Positions 58,417 to 64,000 of a stretch of 64,000 nt of DNA are shown piece after piece (within the stretch, counting starts at the first letter, position 1; every line of letters begins with the position of its first letter). Origin of the DNA: an uncultured Nocardioidaceae bacterium (GTDB lineage Bacteria > Actinomycetota > Actinomycetes > Propionibacteriales > Nocardioidaceae); contig CADCUI010000066.1 of assembly GCA_902805845.1 (NCBI GenBank), forward strand, positions 1 to 64,000, in the 5' to 3' direction. The notes below the pieces were generated by a model that made no database searches, had not been told where the DNA came from, and saw nothing but the letters and a program-made list of their open reading frames with translations. Made by a program: the position numbers and the translations under genes.

Positions 58417-59390
58417 AGGTGCTGGTCACCGGCGCGAGCGGGATGCTGGGACGGGCCACCGCGCAGGCGCTCCTGGAGCGGGGCGACGAGGTGTGCGTGT
58501 TCCAGCGCCGCCCCTCCGGGGTGCCCTGCCGTGAGGTCCTCGGCGACGTCGCCGACCCGGCGGCCGTGCTGCGGGCGACGCAGGGGCAGGACGCGGTCGT
58601 GCACCTGGCGGCGAAGGTCGACGTGGTCGGGCGGTGGCCCGACTACGCCCGGGCCAACGTCGAGGGGACGCGCGCGGTCGTCGACGCCTGCCTGACCCGG
58701 GGGGTCGGTCGACTCGTCCACGTCTCGTCACCGTCGGTGGCGCACAGCGGCCGGTCGCTCGTGGGCGCCGGCGCGGGCCCCGCGGACCCCGCCGCCGCCC
58801 GGGGCCACTACGCCCGCTCCAAGGCGGTGGCCGAGCAGTGCGCGCTCTCGGCCGACTCGGCAGCGCTCGCGGTGCTGGCCGTGCGCCCCCATCTCGTGTG
58901 GGGTCCCGGCGACACCCAGCTCGTCGCCCGCATCGTCGCCCGGGCGAGGGCCGGCCGGTTGCCTGTCCTCGGGACCGGCGCAGCGCTGATCGACACGACC
59001 TACGTCGACAACGCCAGCGCCGCACTGGTCGCAGCCGTCGACGCCTGCGGGCCCGCGCACGGTGAACCACTCGTGGTGACCAACGGCGAGCCGAGGCCGG
59101 TCCTCGAGGTGCTCACCCGGCTGTGCCTGGCCGCGGGGGTGCCCGCGCCCGGGCACCGGGTCCCCGCCTGGCTCGCACGGACCGCCGGGACGGCAGTCGA
59201 CGCCGGGTGGGCGCTCGCCGGTCGCCAGGACGAGCCGCCGATCACGCGCTTCCTGGCCGAGCAGCTCACGACGGCGCACTGGTTCGACCAGCGTCGCACC
59301 CGCGAGCTCCTGGGATGGCGCCCCGAGGTCGACCTGGACACCGGGTTCGGCAGGCTCGCCCAGTGGTACGCCGACCCGACAGGGTCCTGA
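58413..59390 (+). CDS. oleD: OleD, NAD(P)-dependent beta-keto acid reductase
   Basis: 325-residue extended short-chain dehydrogenase that reduces the OleA product to the beta-hydroxy acid used by OleC. The Rossmann motif VLVTGASGMLGRATAQALL, VVHLAAKVDVVGRWPDYARA, the YARSK Tyr-Lys pair and RPHLVWGPGDTQLVARIV are those of OleD and related 3-beta-HSD-like enzymes. Starts within the oleBC stop (GTGA). The frame is open far upstream, but this start is fixed by the overlap and glycine motif. Last gene of the ole operon; converges with a GtrA gene 4 bp away. Confidence 0.93.
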   Translation: MKVLVTGASGMLGRATAQALLERGDEVCVFQRRPSGVPCREVLGDVADPAAVLRATQGQDAVVHLAAKVDVVGRWPDYARANVEGTRAVVDACLTRGVGRLVHVSSPSVAHSGRSLVGAGAGPADPAAARGHYARSKAVAEQCALSADSAALAVLAVRPHLVWGPGDTQLVARIVARARAGRLPVLGTGAALIDTTYVDNASAALVAAVDACGPAHGEPLVVTNGEPRPVLEVLTRLCLAAGVPAPGHRVPAWLARTAGTAVDAGWALAGRQDEPPITRFLAEQLTTAHWFDQRRTRELLGWRPEVDLDTGFGRLAQWYADPTGS

Positions 59391-59394
59391 CCGC

Positions 59395-59844
59395 TCAGGA
59401 CGCCTGAGGTCGCCGACGCTCCTCCGGCACCATGACGGCCCGGAACATCCCGAAGCGCACGAGCCCCACCCCCAGGTTGGCTGCGGCCAGGACGATGAGC
59501 TCACTCAGCCGGGACGGCTGCGCCACGCTGGCCTGGAGCACCCACAGCGACCCCGCCGTCACGGCCAGCCCGAACACCAGGAGCGCCAGCCCCAGCGCCT
59601 GGTGCGGCACGGTCCGGGCCCTTCCGCGGACCCCGAAGGTGATCCGCCGATGTCCCCAGGTGCCGGCGATCGTGGACAGGACGAGGGCAACGGCGTTGGC
59701 CCACTGCGCGCTCAGCCCCTCCCGGAGGACGACGTACAGCCCGGCGTAGACGAGGTTGAAGACCCCGCCCACGGACGCGAAGACGACGAGCTGGAGGGCC
59801 AGCGCCCGCGTCCTGCCAGGGGCGGCAGCGGCCTGGAGAGCCAT
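59395..59844 (-). CDS. GtrA family membrane protein
   Basis: 149-residue four-helix protein of the GtrA family, often involved in flipping or presenting polyprenyl-linked sugars for cell-surface glycosylation. LALQLVVFASVGGVFNLVYA begins helix 1, and ANAVALVLSTIAGTWGHRRITFG contains the conserved N/R region between helices 2 and 3. A GTG directly before the ATG could also start it. No sugar transferase is encoded adjacent, so the partner is unknown. Its 3' end nearly touches oleD. Confidence 0.88.
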   Translation of the reverse strand: MALQAAAAPGRTRALALQLVVFASVGGVFNLVYAGLYVVLREGLSAQWANAVALVLSTIAGTWGHRRITFGVRGRARTVPHQALGLALLVFGLAVTAGSLWVLQASVAQPSRLSELIVLAAANLGVGLVRFGMFRAVMVPEERRRPQAS

Positions 59845-59996
59845 CACCGCCGCAGCGAGGAACTACGGTAGGCGGGCGCTGTCGGTGTGCGGCCCCGGTC
59901 CATGCTGAGAGCCTACAAACCTGCAACGCGGTCGCGTGCCTCATGATGTCTGTGCTGTCCCGGACCGAGCGGGCACCGCACGCCCCGTGAGCCGGC

Positions 59997-60764
59997 ATGA
60001 GGAAATCGGTGGATCACACAGAGCAGAGCCGGGTAGAGGCCGTAGCGACCCCGAGCGGGTCGCTGGCGGTCGCAGCCGCATGGCTGGTCCACGTCTACAC
60101 CGCCACCGGAGCCGCGCTGGCCATGCTGACGATGATCGCGGTCCTCGAGGGGGACACGGTCCGTGCGCTGTGGCTGGGCCTCGCGGCCATGGTCGTGGAC
60201 GGCACCGACGGCATGCTGGCGCGACATCTGCACGTGAAGTCGCTGATCCCTTGGTTCGACGGTGCCCTGCTGGACAACATCGTGGACTACCTCACCTACG
60301 CGTTCACGCCCATGGTGCTGCTCTGGAGCACCGGTTACCTCGGCGAGGGTGCGCGGGCGACGGTGCTGGCGGTGATGCCGCTGCTGGCGTCCGCCTACCA
60401 GTTCTGCCGGGTCGACGCGAAGACCGAGGACCACCTCTTCCTCGGCTTCCCGAGCTACTGGAACGTCGTCGCGTTCTACGTCATCGTCCTCGAGCTCGGC
60501 GAGATGAGCGTCGCCGTGCTGCTGACGGTGTGCGCCGCGCTGGTCTTCATCCCGGTCGGCTACGTCTATCCCTCCAGGACGGACACGCTCAGGGGGCTGA
60601 CCCTCGCCCTGACCACGCTGTGGCTGGTGAGCTATGCGGTGCTGCTCAGCGAGCTCCCCTCCGCCGAACCCGTCTGGCTGGCGATCTCGCTGGCCTACGT
60701 CGTGTACTACGTCGCCCTCAGCCTCTACCTCACCGCCCGACGCAGTCGCTCGTCCCGGCCGTGA
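59997..60764 (+). CDS. CDP-alcohol phosphatidyltransferase, phosphatidylcholine-synthase-like
   Basis: 255-residue membrane enzyme with about eight helices. The CDP-alcohol phosphotransferase motif is visible as VDGTDGMLARHLHV then WFDGALLDNIVDYLTYAF: D-x2-D-G-x2-A-R followed, after a longer than usual spacer, by G-x3-D-x3-D. The longer spacer and the DNIVDYLTYAFTP continuation are those of bacterial phosphatidylcholine synthase (Pcs), which condenses CDP-diacylglycerol with choline. Related actinobacterial proteins are usually annotated only by superfamily, so the choline specificity is inference. Choline could enter through the BCCT transporter at 29297. Confidence 0.78.
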   Translation: MRKSVDHTEQSRVEAVATPSGSLAVAAAWLVHVYTATGAALAMLTMIAVLEGDTVRALWLGLAAMVVDGTDGMLARHLHVKSLIPWFDGALLDNIVDYLTYAFTPMVLLWSTGYLGEGARATVLAVMPLLASAYQFCRVDAKTEDHLFLGFPSYWNVVAFYVIVLELGEMSVAVLLTVCAALVFIPVGYVYPSRTDTLRGLTLALTTLWLVSYAVLLSELPSAEPVWLAISLAYVVYYVALSLYLTARRSRSSRP

Positions 60765-60793
60765 GGCCGCACGGAGCCGGTCCGGCGACCGAC

Positions 60794-61420
60794 CTACAGG
60801 GAGGCGGTGTCGCGCCCCCCGAGCGCGTGGACGCCGGCCTGCACCGCCGGTCCGATCAGCAACGCGAAGGCGACGGTGCCGATCCCGACCGTCCCGCCGA
60901 GCGCGAACCCGATCGCCACTGCCGTCACCTCGATGGCGCCCCGCACCAGCCGCAGTGACCGGCCGGTACGGCGGTGCAGGCCGGTCATCAGCCCGTCCCG
61001 CGGCCCGGGGCCGAGCCGGCTGGTGAGGTACAACCCTGAGCCGAGACCGACGAGCGCGATGCCCGCCGGCACGAGGAGGGCCCGCACGCCGAGCGGCATC
61101 CCACCGGGCAGCAGGGCCAGCGTCACGTCGATGAAGACGCCGACGAGCACCGCGTTGAGCAGCGTCCCGAGCCCCGGTCGCTGACGCAGCGGGATCCACA
61201 GCAGGAGCAGCAGGACGCTGATCACGACCGTCGCGACCCCGACACTCATGTCCGCCCGCAGTGACATTCCCTGCGCCAGCACCGTCCACGGCGAGACGCC
61301 GAGATCGGCCGCGACCAGGAACCCCTCGCCGGCGCCGAAGACCGCCAGCCCGAGCAGGAGCCGGGCGAGCCGCGCCGGACTAGGGCGCCAGCGTGACGGG
61401 GCGGCGTGGGTGACGGCCAT
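60794..61420 (-). CDS. YczE/YyaS-YitT-like membrane protein
   Basis: 208-residue polytopic membrane protein with five or six helices. RLLLGLAVFGAGEGFLVAAD, LGVSPWTVLAQGMSL and the conserved LGPGPRDGLMTGLHRRTGRS followed by VRGAIEVTAVAIGFALGG match the YczE-type family found widely in Firmicutes and Actinobacteria; its role is unknown. Start ATG 61420 has GAGCCT 6 nt upstream on the minus strand. It faces the phosphatidyltransferase gene tail-to-tail. Confidence 0.85.
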   Translation of the reverse strand: MAVTHAAPSRWRPSPARLARLLLGLAVFGAGEGFLVAADLGVSPWTVLAQGMSLRADMSVGVATVVISVLLLLLWIPLRQRPGLGTLLNAVLVGVFIDVTLALLPGGMPLGVRALLVPAGIALVGLGSGLYLTSRLGPGPRDGLMTGLHRRTGRSLRLVRGAIEVTAVAIGFALGGTVGIGTVAFALLIGPAVQAGVHALGGRDTASL

Positions 61421-61480
61421 GCCGTCAGGCTCTCAGTCCGCCGTCGAGCACGACGCGACTGTCCACGGAGGTGATGCAGC

Positions 61481-61768
61481 TCAGAGGTCGACCGAGAGCC
61501 GTACCGTCACGGTGTCCCCCACGTCGAGCTCCTCGGCCTTCCGCACCCACGCCTTGACCGGCACGAGGTAGCGGCCCGACTGGGGGAACAGCGAGGTGGT
61601 CCACTCGGTCCCGCCGATGCGCGCGGCGACCGGGATCATGCCCCAGCCGTAGCTGACGAACGCCGACGTCGCCTCGAGCTCGGCGGACTCCTCGTCGGGG
61701 ACGGTGACGAAGTGCCAGGGTGCCGGACCACGCCAGAACCACAGGGCGCCGCTGAACTCCAGCTCCAT
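61481..61768 (-). CDS. DUF1905 domain protein
   Basis: 95-residue beta-barrel-type DUF1905 protein. MELEFSGALWFWRGPAPWHF, FVTVPDEESAELEATSAFVS and WTTSLFPQSGRYLVPVKAWVRKAE are typical; the C-terminus VGDTVTVRLSVDL is canonical. Function unknown. The reading frame is open to 61888, but the ATG at 61768 is at the family's natural start and has TATCCT 6 nt upstream. Confidence 0.88.
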   Translation of the reverse strand: MELEFSGALWFWRGPAPWHFVTVPDEESAELEATSAFVSYGWGMIPVAARIGGTEWTTSLFPQSGRYLVPVKAWVRKAEELDVGDTVTVRLSVDL

Positions 61769-61774
61769 CTCGAG

Positions 61775-61780
61775 AGGATA
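61775..61780 (-). promoter_or_regulatory. Candidate -10 box (TATCCT) of the DUF1905 gene, leaderless
   Basis: Minus-strand TATCCT ending 6 nt before the DUF1905 ATG. Confidence 0.5.
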
Positions 61781-61855
61781 CGAGCGACGGGTGCGTGGAG
61801 CCTTGTCCTCCCCCACGGGCGCTCGTGCGTGCCGAACACCTGAGCCCGGACATGC

Positions 61856-61890
61856 TCGTGCCCCGCAGGCGGGTCGCCTGCGGGGCACGA
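61856..61890 (-). terminator. Strong hairpin terminator of the M6 metalloprotease gene
   Basis: Perfect 15-bp stem TCGTGCCCCGCAGGC / GCCTGCGGGGCACGA with a 5-nt loop, 18 bp downstream of the protease stop on the minus strand. No T-run follows it. Confidence 0.88.
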
Positions 61891-61907
61891 AGCGCTGGGC
61901 CGTCAGG

Positions 61908-64000
61908 TCATGGCCGCCCGAGCTTGACCGTCATCACACCCTTCGCGTTGACGTCGACGACCTTGAGCCGGGTGCCCGAGTCAGGCACCTTCACCGAGTA
62001 CCAGCCGGGCTGGTAGCGGCCGGGGTGCTCCGACCCGTGCTCGTCGAAGTCGTACCAGTAGCGCTGCCTGTCGTTGAAGACAGGCACGTTCTCCTGCGAC
62101 GGGATCCGGTACGGCTCGCTGTTGAAGTGAAGCCTCAGCGGGTCGGTGTCCTGGAGCCCGAAGGTGGAGTCGTAGGACAGGATCCGCGGCCGCGCCAGCG
62201 CGCCGTCCGGGGTGTGGAAGAACGTCGGGTGCGCGTCCACCGGGAGCAGGAGCCCCTCACCCGGGTGTTCGCCGACGTTGTTGTCGGTGTAGTAGGAGTC
62301 CCAGTAGTTGACGAGCATCCCGTTCTGGTACGGGTAGAACTCGACCTTGTCGGGACGCTTGTCGAGGAAGCCGAAGTTGTAGGCCGTCTTCAGCGACTTG
62401 TCGTACTTCCGGTACTGCCTGTTCTCCACGACGTAGGCGTTGAAGTAGCTGATGAAGTCCGCCCCGGTGGTGGTGCGGAAGCCGTCGAACTCCCAGCCCT
62501 CGGGCCCGGTCTCCGCGGTGCCGATCGGTGCTCCGGCCAGGGTGATGTTGTCCACCTGGAACCCGGGGCCGGTGACCGCGGTGTCCGTGAGGTACCGGAA
62601 CCGCACGGCGTCCGTGCCGGTCGGCACCGACGCGGTCAGGTCGACCCACTGCCCGTCGGTCGTCCCGCTGAGGCCGAACCCGCCGAGGTTGTCCCCGCTG
62701 CCGTCCTCGCCTGTGTAGCTGAGGTTGGTCTCCACCGGCTCCCAGGTGGCCCCGCCGTCGTCGGATGCCTCGAGGAAGGCGTAGTCGTAGCCCTCCTCGA
62801 TGTCGTAGCGCACCTTCGCGGTCAGGTTGCCCCCGTCGGCGACCTCCCTCGTCATCGTGTGCTCGATGTCGTCGCCGATCTCGCTGAAGTAGAACCGGTC
62901 ACCGCACTCGTCGCACGGCTCACCGAGAGACTCCTGGACGAGCTTCTTCGGCAGCAGCACGAACAACGCCTGCGGCCGCTTGCCGTTCACCGACAGCGGG
63001 TTCAGCTTGACGGTGTCCCGGCGATCCGGCCGGGCCACGGCGTAGTCGAGCCAGCCGAGCGTGAACTTCTCCCACGCCCCCATGTCGACCGGGGCGTCGC
63101 CGATGCCGTCGGGACCGCCGCGTCCGATGTTGGCGCCGGAGCTCATCAGAGTCCAGAAGGCGGTGCTGTTCTCGGCACCGCCGGTGTTGCCGGAGGTGTC
63201 GTAGAGGTCGGGGAGGCCCAGGTCGTGACCGAACTCGTGCGCGAAGACGCCGAGCCCGCCGTTCTCGGGCTGGATGGTGTAGTCACCCACCCAGACGCCG
63301 GTCTTGTTGTCCGGGACCTGGACGTTGCTGCCGTCGGGGTCTGAGACACCACCCTCACCGGCGTTGACTCCACCGTTCTGCGGACCGACCTTGGGCCCGG
63401 TGCCGCCCGGGTTGATCCCGGCGAAGGACCGGTGGCTCCAGATGGCGTCACCCTCGTAGACCGGGTCGCCCGCGGCCTGGTCGCCACCCGCGTGCACGAT
63501 CTGGAAGTGGTCGATGTAGCCGTCGCGCTCGGCGAAGTCGCCGTCACCGTCGTAGTCGTAGCGGTCCTGACGGTCGAACGTCCTGAGCTGGCGGCGGACC
63601 TGCTTGAGCGTCATGCCTGCCTCGAGCTTGGAGTCCACCCAGTAGGCCATCGCGTCACGGATCAGGAAGTAGACGTTGCTGCAGACAATGCTGCCGCAGT
63701 AGTCGCGTCCGTAGCGGGCCTGGTTGAACGGCACCTTGACCCACTCGGTCACCTGGCCGTCGATGCTGTACTTGCCGGAGGACTGGTGCTCGTAGTACCT
63801 GCGCATCCGGTCGAAGTACATGTTCCGGTAGTGACCCCGGTCGTAGTCCCGCTGCCACAACGTGCTGTTGTCCGTGGTGCGGTCGGGCCGCGGGATCTGG
63901 TTGTGGCGCGGCCCGTTGGTCCGCTGCGCGTCGGAGTCGCCGTCGGGATAGACCGAGTGCTCGGTCCTCCCGAACTCGGCCAGCACGACGAAGACCTTGT
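61908..64000 (-). CDS. Immune inhibitor A-like M6 metalloprotease, 5' end outside window
   Basis: About 697 residues visible; the N-terminus with signal and propeptide lies beyond the right edge. The catalytic domain carries the zinc motif FAHEFGHDLGLPDLYDTSGN (HExxHxxGxxD, metzincin-like) and the upstream SVYPDGDSDAQRTNGPRHNQ and GGYI-type segments of M6 peptidases, with YDGDGDFAERDGYIDHFQ likely binding calcium. A beta-sandwich of the MAM/VEG type follows (GTDAVRFRYLTDTAVTGPGF), then a C-terminal barrel ending VVDVNAKGVMTVKLGRP. Secreted; relatives degrade antibacterial peptides or process surface proteins. A strong terminator follows. Confidence 0.93.
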   Translation of the reverse strand, partial: KVFVVLAEFGRTEHSVYPDGDSDAQRTNGPRHNQIPRPDRTTDNSTLWQRDYDRGHYRNMYFDRMRRYYEHQSSGKYSIDGQVTEWVKVPFNQARYGRDYCGSIVCSNVYFLIRDAMAYWVDSKLEAGMTLKQVRRQLRTFDRQDRYDYDGDGDFAERDGYIDHFQIVHAGGDQAAGDPVYEGDAIWSHRSFAGINPGGTGPKVGPQNGGVNAGEGGVSDPDGSNVQVPDNKTGVWVGDYTIQPENGGLGVFAHEFGHDLGLPDLYDTSGNTGGAENSTAFWTLMSSGANIGRGGPDGIGDAPVDMGAWEKFTLGWLDYAVARPDRRDTVKLNPLSVNGKRPQALFVLLPKKLVQESLGEPCDECGDRFYFSEIGDDIEHTMTREVADGGNLTAKVRYDIEEGYDYAFLEASDDGGATWEPVETNLSYTGEDGSGDNLGGFGLSGTTDGQWVDLTASVPTGTDAVRFRYLTDTAVTGPGFQVDNITLAGAPIGTAETGPEGWEFDGFRTTTGADFISYFNAYVVENRQYRKYDKSLKTAYNFGFLDKRPDKVEFYPYQNGMLVNYWDSYYTDNNVGEHPGEGLLLPVDAHPTFFHTPDGALARPRILSYDSTFGLQDTDPLRLHFNSEPYRIPSQENVPVFNDRQRYWYDFDEHGSEHPGRYQPGWYSVKVPDSGTRLKVVDVNAKGVMTVKLGRP

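Noticed and set aside
45-61888. Many long overlapping open frames opposite or inside real genes (for example 2222-4267 minus, 4939-7107 minus beyond ispH, 21323-23071 plus)
   Set aside because: Very high GC leaves few stop codons in shadow frames. They are Arg/Pro/Ala/Gly-rich without domains, while the frames chosen carry conserved motifs and natural starts.
1-64000. tRNA and rRNA genes
   Set aside because: The longer gaps were read by eye on both strands and no cloverleaf with a T-loop consensus or rRNA-like sequence was recognised; a tRNA search program would be decisive.

Overview
The window is high-GC DNA with dense, short-spaced genes, frequent GTG starts and ATGA/GTGA/TGATG stop-start overlaps. 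Gene content (mycothiol amidase Mca, DUF6542, DUF4245, DUF4307, DUF1707, DUF427, GlmL, MpaB-type oxygenase, PIN-PhoH protein) points to an actinobacterium, most likely of the Nocardioides/Nocardioidaceae type. That placement is by gene content only. No rRNA, tRNA, CRISPR, phage or transposase gene was seen. This is chromosomal core sequence with accessory patches.

Layout. 1-8063: housekeeping genes (ychF, DUF2252, xth, rmuC, ispH divergent from xseA-xseB). 8120-11335: molybdate module, a HTH-TOBE regulator behind two palindromes and then modA-modB-modC. 11340-14328: glpX, a PfkB sugar kinase and an alpha/beta hydrolase. 14468-22148: alpha-glucoside/sucrose locus with amylosucrase, MsmX/UgpC-type ATPase and LacI regulator on the minus strand, divergent from a binding protein and two permeases. 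22340-31351: spermidine-synthase-like gene, fumC, pentapeptide protein, secreted transglycosylase, PhoH, UppS, TrhA-like protein and a BCCT transporter. 31352-37709: vanadium-haloperoxidase-like secreted protein behind a structured leader, thioredoxin, methyltransferase, MpaB-type oxygenase, mca and greA. 37735-46157: ilvA, MarR-MFS drug efflux pair, AI-2E-type exporter, GlmL, metB and msrA. 46182-47029: decayed patch with a frameshifted sugar O-acetyltransferase and the tail of an MmyB-type regulator. 47228-53727: DUF1707 protein, secreted lectin-fold protein, a histidine kinase with a cyclic-nucleotide-binding-like input domain whose partner gene is a receiver domain fused to a thioredoxin-reductase-like flavoprotein, and DUF427. 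54728-59390: complete oleA-oleBC-oleD olefin/beta-lactone pathway. 59395-64000: GtrA, a phosphatidylcholine-synthase-like enzyme, YczE-like and DUF1905 proteins, and an M6 metalloprotease running off the right edge.

Signals beyond the genes. (i) A 22-bp unit with core GGGCGGGTCGGCCAGACAT occurs in short tandem clusters at seven intergenic sites in both orientations; one cluster is a near-perfect 38-bp inverted repeat and another supplies the first codons of glmL. (ii) Two ~80-nt elements at 47039 and 53009 share sequence and contain two helices in A-B-A'-B' order, one of which differs by compensatory changes. (iii) Two ~63-nt elements at 14381 and 33190 share a stem with compensatory changes but unrelated loops. 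(iv) Ten genes have a TAnnnT hexamer exactly 6 nt before the start codon, the geometry of leaderless transcription; this decided several start choices.

The best candidates for an under-described system are the kinase/receiver-flavoenzyme pair at 49747-52796 and the pseudoknot-like repeat pair, one copy of which sits just upstream of it.
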